Part shown: one piece after another, positions 6,919 through 16,010 of the stretch
Layout of the letters: the number at the start of each line of letters is the position of its first letter
Position numbering within the stretch: the stretch's first letter is position 1
Source of the DNA: a virus
Length of the DNA stretch: 28,610 bases
Strand: one strand, 5' to 3'
Virus record (IMG/VR): IMGVR_UViG_3300046703_000105
Span: 1-28,610 of that record
Made by a program: the position numbers and the translations under genes
The notes under the pieces: generated by a model
What the model was told of the DNA's origin: nothing
The model's input: only the letters and a program-made list of their open reading frames with translations
The model's database searches: none

Positions 6919-7373
6919 TTACTGACACTGACTTCAAGACCAACTGGGATCTCATTTTTGAGGTAGCATTTGGCCCTCTCGGTTTCGGTCCGCACGAGTT
7001 GGATAAACTTGGCGAACTGACTGTGGGGGAACTGTGCGATATGTACGACGGTTGGGTCTGGCGTAAAGAGCGCGAACGAGAAGATGCCCTAGCGCAGACT
7101 TTCCTTCTTTTGAAAGCATGGGGTTCAGAAAAGCTCAAGTTTGAACAGTTACTTGGCAGACCACTCTATCCTGTTTTACGGTCAGTCCAGACAGAACCAA
7201 CCAAGATTGGGGCTACTAATGAACTCGGTGACAGTAGAACGAAAGAAGAGAAACTTGCGGAAGTCGCTGAGCTGAAAGAGATCTTTAAAGATGTGTTCAA
7301 GCCCAAAAAAGCAGAGGGAGACGACGATATCACCCCCCTCCTGATAGAGGCGGGTATAACAGAAGAGAGGTAA
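6915..7373 (+). CDS. T domain of the tail assembly chaperone G-T fusion (made by -1 frameshift)
   Basis: The -1 frame after the slippery site reads VITDTDFKTNWDLIFEVAFGPLGFGPHELDKLGELTVGELCDMYDGW and continues to TAA 7371-7373. It contains the usual T-domain order: W-x-L-I-F-x-V-A-F-G-x-L-G, then L-x-x-L-T-V-G-E-L-x-D-M, then an acidic, Lys-rich C-terminus. The only start codon in this frame before the domain is TTG 6999, which would cut off the conserved W-x-x-I-F part, so frameshift expression is much more likely. The full G-T fusion would be about 289 residues. The tape measure gene follows 1 base after the stop. Confidence 0.85.
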   Translation, partial: VITDTDFKTNWDLIFEVAFGPLGFGPHELDKLGELTVGELCDMYDGWVWRKEREREDALAQTFLLLKAWGSEKLKFEQLLGRPLYPVLRSVQTEPTKIGATNELGDSRTKEEKLAEVAELKEIFKDVFKPKKAEGDDDITPLLIEAGITEER

Positions 7374-7374
7374 C

Positions 7375-10300
7375 ATGGCGGGCAATGTATTAGCGGATTT
7401 AGTAGTGCGGGTGACGGGGGATATCACCCCTGTTGTCGCAGCATTTGGTAAGTTAAGGACGGAGATGACCGCCCTACAGACCATCGGCGCTGGCTTTACC
7501 GCTGTCGGCGCTGCCATGACCGCTGGCATTACCCTGCCTATAATGGCTATTGGTGCTGCCGCCGTGCAGAGCGCAGTCACGGTGGGTGGCGCTTACAAAG
7601 ACATTCAGGCACAGACTGGGACAACTGGTGCCGAACTGGAGAAGCTTAAACGCGGGTTCGACACCGTCTTTAGTCATGTACCCCAAAGCGCAAAAGAAGT
7701 CGCTCAGGTTATCTCTATTGTTTATGATAAGCTCAATGAGCTCAATTACGCCATCCCAGAAACCTCAAAGAAATTCTTAGACCTCGCCAGAATGTCGCAA
7801 GAGGCACCTCAAAAGCTGGCTGAGAATGTCTCTTCAATGTTATTACAATGGAAAGTACCAGCTTCTGAGGCTGCGAAAACCCTTGACTTACTCTATACCG
7901 CTTATACTAAAACCCACGTCCCAATAACGACGCTCACCAACGACGTTGATAAACAGGGGCAGGTGATGCGACAGGCGTATGGGTTCACCCTCCCTGAGAC
8001 TATTGCCCTGTTCTCATCCTTAAACGAGGTGGGCATTAGCACATCAGATATTATGCGTGGGATGGACTACGGCTGGTCAAATCTCACAAAAGCAATGACT
8101 GGGTCTGCGGGTGCATCGAAGCAGATGGCCCCTGTCGTAGCTGCCATTAATACTGAGCTAACAAAGATGAAGGGTAGCGCCAAGGACTCTGGCGACGTAA
8201 TGGCTGCCTTTTTCCAAGGCATTAAGGATGGTTCAATAACAGCAGGTGACGCTGCACTTGTCTTTGGTAATAGGTTCTCAGCACAAATTATCGGTGCCAT
8301 AAGAGAAGGGCGTCTCGACTTTAAAGATTTCCTGTCAATGCTTAATGAGGCTCCTGTAAGCCTGGATGCAGCCGCCGATGCAACGAAATACTTTTTCCAG
8401 AAGCTTGAGGAGTTAAAACACGGTTTCGAGGTTGCACTTGCTCCGCTCGGTATTGCTGTTATAGGCGTCTTGACAGGGTTCATGCCCGTCATCCAGCAGA
8501 TAATCGGTGGAATTACTAGACTTGTAAGCGCCTTTACTTCACTCCCCCAACCCATTCAAAACGCATTTATTATTATAGCAGGGCTTGCCGCTATCGTCGG
8601 ACCGCTCTTAATAGTTATTGGTCTCTTGATCTCCTCGTTTGCGACGATAGCTATGGGGGCTCTTGCATTTGCAGGGGCAATGATAACGTTAGCCCCCGCC
8701 ATTATCGCTATTGGACTTGTACTCGCACCCATCGTCATCGCTTTGGCCGCATTAGCCGCAGGATTTGCTTTAGCATACACGCAATCGGCAACGTTCCGTG
8801 GGATCCTTGGGACTCTCGCGGGTGATCTTATGGCGTTCGGCGGTCACGTTGCCGCTGCTTTTGGATTCTTTACAAAAGGTGAGTGGAAGCAAGGGCTTGC
8901 TGAACTCAAGAAAGGATTTGACGATCTCTTTAACGATTTAAAGAAGATTGATTGGCACTCTGTTGGGAAAACGATAATCGAGGAGATCCAAAAGGGTGTT
9001 AAAGACCTCATGAATACATGGGGTCCAATATGGGATGAGATTAAAACTAGCTTCACTAACTGGGTGAAAAGTGTCAACTGGCAGCAACTCTCACACGATA
9101 TACCCAATGGGATCATCAACGGGATAAAAGAACTTCAAAGCCTGTTAGGTCCTGTGTGGGATGGCATTGTAACAAGTTTCAAAACTTGGATGGGTAGCGT
9201 CCCATGGGGTCAGCTTGCCCAAGATATACCCAATGCGATCATAAATGCCATTAAACTTGGCATGGCCACCATTGGTCCTGTCTGGGACTTCATCGTTACG
9301 AGTTTCAACAACTGGAAGGCTAGTGTCAACTGGGCGCAACTTGCCGCAGACATACCCCTCAAGATTCAACAAGGGATCCAGACCGCCCAAGGTATAGTTG
9401 GCCCCGTATGGGACTTTATCAAGACCAGCCTAATCAACTGGATACACAGTGTCACGTGGGATGACGTTGGGAACCAGATTGGTTTAGCTATTAGAAATGC
9501 TATAAAGACTGCCCTTAATACCCTCGTTGGTGGCCTAGGTGAGCTTATACCCACAGGTGGTACAACAGGGGGCTCTTCTCTTTTCCAAACTGGATTAAAT
9601 GCCGCTACCAGTTTCCTTAGTGGTTTCCAGAATGGGCTTGGTGATCTCTGGCAACTTGTAATGGACGGGCTTGAGCCGCTTGCTGGAAAGATTGCCGACT
9701 ATATGGAGAATAATGTTAATTGGACGGCCATTGGAACTTTCATAGGTAACATATTAGGAACCATGATCACTTCGGGTATAAACGCCCTGTTCGGTACTGG
9801 TTCTGGGACAGATACTGACAAGGGGGGCGCACCTCCTGATCAAAATTCACCAATTTTTGCGGCAGGGGGCGTCGGAACAACTGGTGCGAGTCCCTATGGC
9901 ACAAAGACATCCGGTTGGACTAAACTAAGCCAGGCCGGTGAAGACGCGGGTGACGCCCTTGTTACCGGCTTTGTTAAAGGTGTCCAAGATGCCATGGCAA
10001 ATATCAAATGGAGTGAGGTTATTAAAAATGCCATCCTTGGTACTGGAAAGAATATAGAGAAGGAAGGGGAACCAATAGGGAACCAGGTGCCAGACCTCTC
10101 ATCTGCGTCTTCATTAAAAGGCGGCATATTTGACCCCAACGGCGAACCTTGGGCTTCAATAAATAGGTTGTTTGGTGGTCCGACAAAGGAAAACCAAGGA
10201 TATGGTTCGCAGTGGGGTACTGGTCAGAATAAAGGTGTAGCTAACCAGGCGGTGATATCTATTGCCTCAAAATTTGTACCAGTCGCCGGTGCTGTTTGGG

Positions 10301-11628
10301 ACTTCATATCAAAAGGAACGGCAAACTTAGCTGTAGAGGTTGTACAAAAAGGCGGCGAGTTCATTAATACACTTAAGAATCTTACCAGTAGGTTCCTTGT
10401 ATTCACTGTAAACATTGTTAAGAAGGGTGGTGAGTGGCTTGCTAACTTCACTGGAAAGGTCGTAGACTTTACCGTAAATATCCTTAAGAAGGGTGGAGAA
10501 TGGATTAGCAACTTCACTGGAAAGGTCGTAGACTTTACCGTAAATATCCTTAAGAAGGGTGGAGAATGGATCAGCAACTTTACTGGGAAGGTTGTTGACT
10601 TTACTGTAAACATCATCAAGCAAGGTGGCGAATGGCTTGACACATTAAAAACCACCGTCATTAATATTGCCGTAGCAATCGGATCGTTTGTCACAACTGT
10701 TGCTGACTCGTGGCTTAACACCATACACAATGTTGCTTCTGGAATAGCAAGTTGGGCTACCAGCGTTGCTGACACGTGGCTTAATACAATACACAACACC
10801 GCAACAGCAATAGGGTCCTGGGCGACTGGTGTCGCAGATACGTGGCTTAACGCAGTACACAACACTGCAACAGCGATCGCAAGCTTCGCCACAGGTGTTG
10901 CTGATTCATGGCTTAACGCAGTACACAACACTGCAACAGCGATCGCAAGCTTCGCCACGGGTGTCGCTGATAGCTGGCTTAACGCTATACACAGCACCTC
11001 AGCACAAATTTGGTCATTTGCTACTGGCGTGGCAGATGCGTGGTTGAACGCACTCCATAGTATCAACATTCAGGGGATTTGGCAAGGGATCTTAGGGGGT
11101 TTGCCTTCTCTTACGATTGACATTTTTGGCGTGCTAAAGCTTGCAGGGGGGGCACTTATTGGCTGGGGTAAAGCAGTAGCAAATAAATTGGGGTGGCGCA
11201 CGGAACCTACCCCACCAACACCTGTCGATCCGATGAAGTATCGCTCACCAGCCGCAGAATCCGCAGGAGCAACTGGTGCGCATGCATCAGGGATATTAGC
11301 GCTCGCAGATGGGCTCAGATCTTTAGCCACCGGCGCCTACGGAGAAGAAGCTCCGGCGTATATGACTAGCAAACCCCAACTCGCCGTGATTGGCGAAGCC
11401 GGTCCAGAAGCAGTCATACCACAGAAGTACTGGTGGGCAATACAGCCGTGGGTGCTTCAGGCATTACCAAAGTTAGGTGGTGGGGCGAGCATCGGTGCTG
11501 GTGCAACAGGGGTCGCTAGTTCTATAGAAATTAATGTTACAGGAAATACAATCCTTGATGACCGAGCAGCCCGCAAACTCGCTAAAACAATAGCCGACAC
11601 GATCAAGCATGAACGTGGGATTATCTGA
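7375..11628 (+). CDS. Tape measure protein
   Basis: This 1417-residue protein sets tail length and is ejected with the DNA. Residues 1-110 carry the PhageMin_Tail-like start (VRVTGDITPVVAAFGKLR, then LQTIGAGFTAVGAAMTAG). Hydrophobic segments fall at about 350-385 and 395-470. Three repeat arrays follow: four units of 42 residues with W-D-x-I-x-T-S (9022-9525), about four of 22 residues with KKGGEW (10327-10641), and six of 22 residues with WLNxxHN (10711-11070). The C-terminus has AVIGEAGPEAVIPQKYW, a classic tape-measure ending, and IEINVTGNTILDDRAARKLA. No lysozyme or peptidase domain was seen. It overlaps nothing and is followed by an A-rich 35-base gap. Confidence 0.93.
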   Translation: MAGNVLADLVVRVTGDITPVVAAFGKLRTEMTALQTIGAGFTAVGAAMTAGITLPIMAIGAAAVQSAVTVGGAYKDIQAQTGTTGAELEKLKRGFDTVFSHVPQSAKEVAQVISIVYDKLNELNYAIPETSKKFLDLARMSQEAPQKLAENVSSMLLQWKVPASEAAKTLDLLYTAYTKTHVPITTLTNDVDKQGQVMRQAYGFTLPETIALFSSLNEVGISTSDIMRGMDYGWSNLTKAMTGSAGASKQMAPVVAAINTELTKMKGSAKDSGDVMAAFFQGIKDGSITAGDAALVFGNRFSAQIIGAIREGRLDFKDFLSMLNEAPVSLDAAADATKYFFQKLEELKHGFEVALAPLGIAVIGVLTGFMPVIQQIIGGITRLVSAFTSLPQPIQNAFIIIAGLAAIVGPLLIVIGLLISSFATIAMGALAFAGAMITLAPAIIAIGLVLAPIVIALAALAAGFALAYTQSATFRGILGTLAGDLMAFGGHVAAAFGFFTKGEWKQGLAELKKGFDDLFNDLKKIDWHSVGKTIIEEIQKGVKDLMNTWGPIWDEIKTSFTNWVKSVNWQQLSHDIPNGIINGIKELQSLLGPVWDGIVTSFKTWMGSVPWGQLAQDIPNAIINAIKLGMATIGPVWDFIVTSFNNWKASVNWAQLAADIPLKIQQGIQTAQGIVGPVWDFIKTSLINWIHSVTWDDVGNQIGLAIRNAIKTALNTLVGGLGELIPTGGTTGGSSLFQTGLNAATSFLSGFQNGLGDLWQLVMDGLEPLAGKIADYMENNVNWTAIGTFIGNILGTMITSGINALFGTGSGTDTDKGGAPPDQNSPIFAAGGVGTTGASPYGTKTSGWTKLSQAGEDAGDALVTGFVKGVQDAMANIKWSEVIKNAILGTGKNIEKEGEPIGNQVPDLSSASSLKGGIFDPNGEPWASINRLFGGPTKENQGYGSQWGTGQNKGVANQAVISIASKFVPVAGAVWDFISKGTANLAVEVVQKGGEFINTLKNLTSRFLVFTVNIVKKGGEWLANFTGKVVDFTVNILKKGGEWISNFTGKVVDFTVNILKKGGEWISNFTGKVVDFTVNIIKQGGEWLDTLKTTVINIAVAIGSFVTTVADSWLNTIHNVASGIASWATSVADTWLNTIHNTATAIGSWATGVADTWLNAVHNTATAIASFATGVADSWLNAVHNTATAIASFATGVADSWLNAIHSTSAQIWSFATGVADAWLNALHSINIQGIWQGILGGLPSLTIDIFGVLKLAGGALIGWGKAVANKLGWRTEPTPPTPVDPMKYRSPAAESAGATGAHASGILALADGLRSLATGAYGEEAPAYMTSKPQLAVIGEAGPEAVIPQKYWWAIQPWVLQALPKLGGGASIGAGATGVASSIEINVTGNTILDDRAARKLAKTIADTIKHERGII
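9022..9525 (+). repeat. Four 126-bp tandem repeats inside the tape measure gene
   Basis: Units start at 9022, 9148, 9274 and 9400, each encoding G-P-(I/V)-W-D-x-I-x-T-S-F/L-x-x-W...I-P-x-x-I. The period is exactly 126 bases (42 residues). The copies differ by many substitutions, so the array is old compared with the 66-base arrays downstream. Confidence 0.8.
10327..10641 (+). repeat. 66-bp tandem repeats (KKGGEW units) inside the tape measure gene
   Basis: Units of 22 residues start at 10402, 10468, 10534 and 10600, with a degenerate unit before them at about 10327. The pattern is F-T-V-N-(I/L)-x-K-x-G-G-E-W...F-T-G-K-V-V-D. Two consecutive units are almost identical at DNA level over more than 50 bases, showing recent copying. 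Trp and Phe are 11 residues apart, the spacing known in tape measure proteins. Confidence 0.85.
10645..11070 (+). repeat. 66-bp tandem repeats (WLNxxHN units) inside the tape measure gene
   Basis: Six units with Trp codons at 10711, 10777, 10843, 10909, 10975 and 11041 encode 22 residues each, W-L-N-(A/T)-(I/V)-H-N-x-A...A-T-G-V-A-D. Two neighbouring units are nearly identical over about 33 bases (10861 and 10927). The exact 66-base spacing continues from the previous array, so both may derive from one ancestral unit. Confidence 0.85.
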
Positions 11629-11663
11629 TCAAAATAAAACAAAAAAAGAGAGTGATTTAAAAA

Positions 11664-12107
11664 ATGGTAGATGTAGCACATTTGTATGATCTAGCAGGGA
11701 TACACTTCGCCCAAGGCGATTTTGTATGGAAGACAACGACGGCGACGTTTTATATGGCGCTCTACACGAGTGCATTGACTCCGGCCCAAACCACTGATGA
11801 GGTGTACAGCAACACGGAAGAACTGGCGTCAGCCAATGGGTACACCCAAGGCGGAAATCCAATAACAATAGTAGCAGATCCGAGCCTCGTTGGAAGTGAC
11901 CCGAACGTTTACACGAAGCTCACAAGTAGTGATGTTACGTGGACGGGCGCAACGTTTACAGGCGTCCGCACCGCGATTATATACAAGAACACTGGTACAA
12001 AATACCTCGTAGGATTCATAACGTGGACTTCTGATAAGGCGGCCCAGGGTGGTCTATTTACGGTTGCAGCTCCGGCTACTGGCTGGTTTAACCTAGCTAC
12101 ACCATAA
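11664..12107 (+). CDS. Small tail-module structural protein
   Basis: The 147-residue protein begins with AHLYDLAGIHFAQGDFVW, then ATFYMALYTSAL, and ends with TFTGVRTAIIYKNTGTKYLVG and a hydrophobic strand. The pattern x-x-M-A-L-Y-T-S...N-G-Y-x-x-G-G-N...W-T-G-A-T-F-x-x-x-R-x-A-x-I-Y is seen in small structural proteins of tailed phages. Its location between tape measure and hub is where a distal tail protein would be expected, but I cannot identify it as one. GAGTGAT lies upstream of the ATG. Confidence 0.7.
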   Translation: MVDVAHLYDLAGIHFAQGDFVWKTTTATFYMALYTSALTPAQTTDEVYSNTEELASANGYTQGGNPITIVADPSLVGSDPNVYTKLTSSDVTWTGATFTGVRTAIIYKNTGTKYLVGFITWTSDKAAQGGLFTVAAPATGWFNLATP

Positions 12108-12109
12108 GT

Positions 12110-12125
12110 GGGGTCGTATGACCCC
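12110..12125 (+). promoter_or_regulatory. Hairpin GGGGTC-GTAT-GACCCC before the hub gene
   Basis: GGGGTC (12110-12115) and GACCCC (12120-12125) form a perfect 6-base stem with a 4-base loop directly after the stop of the preceding gene. It may be an attenuator, an RNA processing site or an mRNA end signal. No T-run follows it, so a full terminator is unlikely. Confidence 0.4.
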
Positions 12126-12143
12126 TGCGGGTAGTTTACGCGG

Positions 12144-12150
12144 TTTATAT
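12144..12150 (+). promoter_or_regulatory. Possible TATA box for the hub and fibre genes
   Basis: TTTATAT lies 48 bases before GTG 12192. A transcript would start near 12172 and include the ribosome site AAGGT about 7 bases before the GTG. With the hairpin just upstream, this may mark a new transcript for the adsorption genes. Confidence 0.35.
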
Positions 12151-12191
12151 GTACACACCTTAGCTGATGGCTTAGAATAAAGGTAGACAAC

Positions 12192-15100
12192 GTGACATTT
12201 CTCACACACACTGGTTATATAGCAGAGAAATCTTCCACAGGTAGCCAAAGCTATACGGGCGTGGGTTTCAAACCGAAAGCCGTCATCTTTTATAGTCAGG
12301 GGTGTTCTGACGTAAATGCATGGCACACTGCAACTGAAACTGGTCTTGGATTTGCTGCGTCGGCCTCACAATATGCGACGGTGGGTGGCTCACTGGCATA
12401 TAACCAAACAGTATCATCCCACAGTCACAGACTCTTTTACTCAGATAAGGCATATGGTAGTGAATGGGATGGAACTGCCTATGGTGTTTTTACCCTAACA
12501 ACTTTCGATAATGACGGGTTCACGGTTAACTGGACAACAGCAGGACAAGCGAACCACAACATCATGTACCTCGCTTTAGGCGGCACTGATATAACAAATG
12601 CCGCAGTGGTTTCTTTTGTATCCCCTACAACTGCAACAACAAAAGCTGTCACAGGTGTCGGGTTCAAACCTGATTTGGTTATTCTAATTGGTGATGAGGA
12701 TACTCAAGCGCGTATTTCCACGGGTTTCGCGCAATGCATGGGTGCGTTTGATAAGTACGGCAACCAATGGGCTAGGTATGCGTATTCTGTTCACGGTGCC
12801 CACCCATCAGCAACGGGGACTATTCAGTCTACTGCGAATTGTTACATCGGTTCTAATGAAACCGCTACAGTAACCCAACGCGCCGCGTTTACCTCAATGG
12901 ACAATGACGGATTTACTATTACATACGGTGTTGCTGATGGAAGTGCTCGATACGTTGGTGCGCTCTGTATAAAAGGTGGTAATTATGAGGTCGGTTCGTG
13001 GGCAAAAACAACAGGCGCAAATGGGTCAACAGACGTAGTTCCATTAAGTACCCTTACAGGTTCTACACCTGGTGCGGTGCTGCTTACGACGGACGCACAT
13101 ACATATAGTGAAAAGACCCGACAAGCAGGATGTCGCTGGAGTATTGGCGCCGGTGACGGAACCAACAACACATGCGAGGTGGGGTCAGATAAAGACAATG
13201 TTAATGCTACTATTAATTACCAGATTAACAGTGCGGCAAAAGCACTAATCGTTAATAATAGTGATTCTAATACAGAGGATGCATATTGTACTCTTGGCAC
13301 ATTTGCCCTTAATAGTTTTACGGCGACGTGGACTCTTAATAACGCTGTAGCGACAGAGATAAATTATGTTGCTTTTGGTAGTAATAATGTCACTTTTGCC
13401 GGAGTTACAGCAACTAAAGATAATTTCACAGCCAACACCGCCCTTATAGGTGTATCAATTCCTGGGGTGACGGCTCACAGTACATTTACTGCAAACGTTG
13501 GAGATGTGCCTCAAGGAACGCCAACCGCACATGCCACCTTTACAGCGCGTATCCCGTTAGTAGGTGTTAGTGTCCCAAGCGAGACCTCCACAGGTATCTT
13601 CACTGCTAACGTTGCTGGGATAGGCTATACCGCTCCAGGTGTCACAGCCACAGGCACCCTCACTGCGAATACTACCGACGTAGACGTTTCAGTCTTAGGA
13701 GTCGAGGCTATATGCACACTTACTGAAAACCTTTCTATAATAGATGTCACTGTTCCAGGGGTTACTGCTAGAGCCACCTTCACCGCTTTTGCAGGAATCA
13801 CCGCGACCCCCGATTATGAATGTGGTATTAATGTTATTATAAACGGCTCTGACAAGACCTCAACGATAGCCCCTGACTCGGTGCAGATCGTTGACCAATT
13901 AGACGGGCGCAACACCTGTACATTCACAACAAGACACAAGACAAGTTCCTTCGCAGGAGAAGTAGGTCAGCCCGTTGATATTTATGTTAAGAGTACTCTG
14001 GGCGCGATCACACACGTGTATAGCGGGCTTATTACTGACCGTGACGATGAACAACTTGGTGGCAACGTCACTGGATACGAGTACAAATATAAATGCGCTG
14101 ATTATACCACGTATGCCACTCGCCACATCATCGCGTGGAACTATGAGGACATGAGTGCCGATGACATCGTGCTCCACATTAACCAGTATTTTATGGCTGG
14201 TGAAGGTGTAGTGGCAGTAAAGCTCGCAAGTGGGGGGCATGTTGAACCAGGCATCACGCTTGACAAAGCAGTCTTCAACTACTGCACGGTCGCTGATGCT
14301 CTTGACCAGATTGCCGAACAGTGTGGGTTTTCATGGTATATAGACTATGATAAAGAACTGCACTTCTTTGATCGAATCAGCAATATAGCGGACTTTCCAC
14401 TCACCACCGTAGATTGTAATTATATCACCCTCAGCATCAACAGGACCGCAACCCAGTACCGTAACCGGCAGTGGATCCAGGGTGGCGACCAATTAAGCGC
14501 ACCCCGCACCGAGGCGTTCCTTGGTGATGGCAAACTCACCTCGTTTAAATTACTATATCAAATCAGCGCTGTGCCAACCGTCACCGTAGATGCCGTTGCC
14601 CAGACCACCGGCATCCAGGGCGTCGATGAGGATAAGGACTGGTACTGGTCTGACAACTCAGACACCCTAACACAGGCACAAAAGTTTGAGGTATATCGTG
14701 AATTTTGTACGGTCGAGTATGACTTTACCGAAACCAGTGGTACGACCCTCACGAATAAAACAGAACATGCCATTGGTTGTGACGCTGTTGCTTACGAAAA
14801 CGATTATATGCCTATTTCTACGGGGGCCGGTCACTGGCGCTTTGACCTTGCCGCAGACTACATCAAGATCCCCCATGACATACCCATTGACAACTTAGGT
14901 GAACACACCTTTGAATTTATCGTTTATATCAACGGCTTCCAGCAAGACGCACGGCTCTGGGATAAGGGTGGCGTTCACACTATATACATCAATAACACTA
15001 ACAAAAATCTAGTCATTTATCGTAGTGGTGTGGGTGGTGGTTACAAACAATATAGTACCCCCCTTAACACCTTCACCGCAGGGAAGTATTACCATATTCA

Positions 15101-16010
15101 GATCGTGTGGGACGCCTCTAAAGTAACTAACCTACCGACCGTTTACATCAACAACATCAAACAGACACTCACTGATGGGAGTGGTGGTGCGGTGTGGGCG
15201 TTCAACAGTGATAGCAGTTATGATGCTTATATTGGCAACCGAGCTACATTTGACCGCTGGTTCGATGGCGCGTTCCTTCTATTTAGACTATGGCGTATGG
15301 CGGCCCTACCCGTCTTTCATAAACTTTCAGAAGAGGAGATCTCTGCTCTTGTAACTGAGGACCAGTTAAAGGCCAATTACTATGCTGAAAAGTGGCGATA
15401 TTCAATTGTAGCCCGTGGAGTTCCACTTACCCAGAACCAGAAGCTCTCTGTGACCTACCAGCATAAGTTCCCCATCTTAGACTCTTTTGATGATACGGTG
15501 GCACAGGCCGCTCGGTTAGCACTTGAGGTCGATGGTACTGGCGTCTATGAAGCGATAGAAAACGACGGCACACTCGATGATACGTCGTGGGCACACGATA
15601 AGGCAACGCGGTTACTTGACAAGTATGGAGATATCCCTGAGACAATAAAGTTCACATCGCACGTCGCTGGTCTTCGGGCGGGGCAACTTATCACTATTAA
15701 TCTCCCTTACCTTGGTATTAATGATTCATACCTTATCACAGAAGTTTCAACAAGTGATGAAAGTTTTGTCTTATTCACGTATGACGTTACGGCGGTCTCC
15801 GGTGAATCTCTTGGGGGTTGGACAAAGTTCTTTACAGATGAGGCCGCCAAGGGGAGGACGTTCAAGATCAATGAGGGTACTACCCTACTCCTTGTAACAA
15901 AGGATGTAATAACCGTAGATGCCCACGAGTTATTCTCACAGACGAACGGCGCACCCGCACATCTCGCCTCAACCGATGCTAAAGTGGGGTTCAGTGAATG
16001 TACAAGTTAA
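12192..16010 (+). CDS. Large tail hub / baseplate protein with N-terminal repeats and a nested LamG domain
   Basis: The start is GTG 12192 with AAGGT 7 bases ahead; the product has 1272 residues. Residues 1-398 hold three related beta domains of about 130 residues, each with a G-V-G-F-K-P-like opening and a Y-L-A-L-G-G-like end. Residues about 400-535 are six to seven units of about 20 residues (GVTAxxTFTAN, VSVP). From about 543 a tail-hub fold follows: INVIINGSDKTSTIAPDS, then LDQIAEQCGFSWYIDYDKEL, typical of gp27/gpJ-like hub proteins. At about 838-1075 a LamG/concanavalin-type domain interrupts it, with FEFIVYINGF and PTVYINNIKQTL. The hub then resumes (QNQKLSVTYQHKFPI to the C-terminus). 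The hub anchors the fibres and probably makes first contact with the host. Confidence 0.82.
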   Translation: MTFLTHTGYIAEKSSTGSQSYTGVGFKPKAVIFYSQGCSDVNAWHTATETGLGFAASASQYATVGGSLAYNQTVSSHSHRLFYSDKAYGSEWDGTAYGVFTLTTFDNDGFTVNWTTAGQANHNIMYLALGGTDITNAAVVSFVSPTTATTKAVTGVGFKPDLVILIGDEDTQARISTGFAQCMGAFDKYGNQWARYAYSVHGAHPSATGTIQSTANCYIGSNETATVTQRAAFTSMDNDGFTITYGVADGSARYVGALCIKGGNYEVGSWAKTTGANGSTDVVPLSTLTGSTPGAVLLTTDAHTYSEKTRQAGCRWSIGAGDGTNNTCEVGSDKDNVNATINYQINSAAKALIVNNSDSNTEDAYCTLGTFALNSFTATWTLNNAVATEINYVAFGSNNVTFAGVTATKDNFTANTALIGVSIPGVTAHSTFTANVGDVPQGTPTAHATFTARIPLVGVSVPSETSTGIFTANVAGIGYTAPGVTATGTLTANTTDVDVSVLGVEAICTLTENLSIIDVTVPGVTARATFTAFAGITATPDYECGINVIINGSDKTSTIAPDSVQIVDQLDGRNTCTFTTRHKTSSFAGEVGQPVDIYVKSTLGAITHVYSGLITDRDDEQLGGNVTGYEYKYKCADYTTYATRHIIAWNYEDMSADDIVLHINQYFMAGEGVVAVKLASGGHVEPGITLDKAVFNYCTVADALDQIAEQCGFSWYIDYDKELHFFDRISNIADFPLTTVDCNYITLSINRTATQYRNRQWIQGGDQLSAPRTEAFLGDGKLTSFKLLYQISAVPTVTVDAVAQTTGIQGVDEDKDWYWSDNSDTLTQAQKFEVYREFCTVEYDFTETSGTTLTNKTEHAIGCDAVAYENDYMPISTGAGHWRFDLAADYIKIPHDIPIDNLGEHTFEFIVYINGFQQDARLWDKGGVHTIYINNTNKNLVIYRSGVGGGYKQYSTPLNTFTAGKYYHIQIVWDASKVTNLPTVYINNIKQTLTDGSGGAVWAFNSDSSYDAYIGNRATFDRWFDGAFLLFRLWRMAALPVFHKLSEEEISALVTEDQLKANYYAEKWRYSIVARGVPLTQNQKLSVTYQHKFPILDSFDDTVAQAARLALEVDGTGVYEAIENDGTLDDTSWAHDKATRLLDKYGDIPETIKFTSHVAGLRAGQLITINLPYLGINDSYLITEVSTSDESFVLFTYDVTAVSGESLGGWTKFFTDEAAKGRTFKINEGTTLLLVTKDVITVDAHELFSQTNGAPAHLASTDAKVGFSECTS

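Noticed and set aside
6999-7373. T protein as a separate gene from TTG 6999
   Set aside because: It would omit the conserved W-x-L-I-F and F-G-x-L-G part encoded before 6999; the frameshift explains the frame fully.
8067-8780. Minus-strand open frames within the tape measure gene
   Set aside because: They lie opposite a clear coding region, have low-complexity products and no start signals.
10224-11069. Long minus-strand open frame of 281 codons over the tape measure repeats
   Set aside because: It is a shadow of the 66-base repeat arrays: the same codon bias is copied many times, and it has no ribosome site or domain.
9022-11070. Tape measure repeats as a CRISPR array
   Set aside because: The repeats are coding, in frame, without unique spacers.
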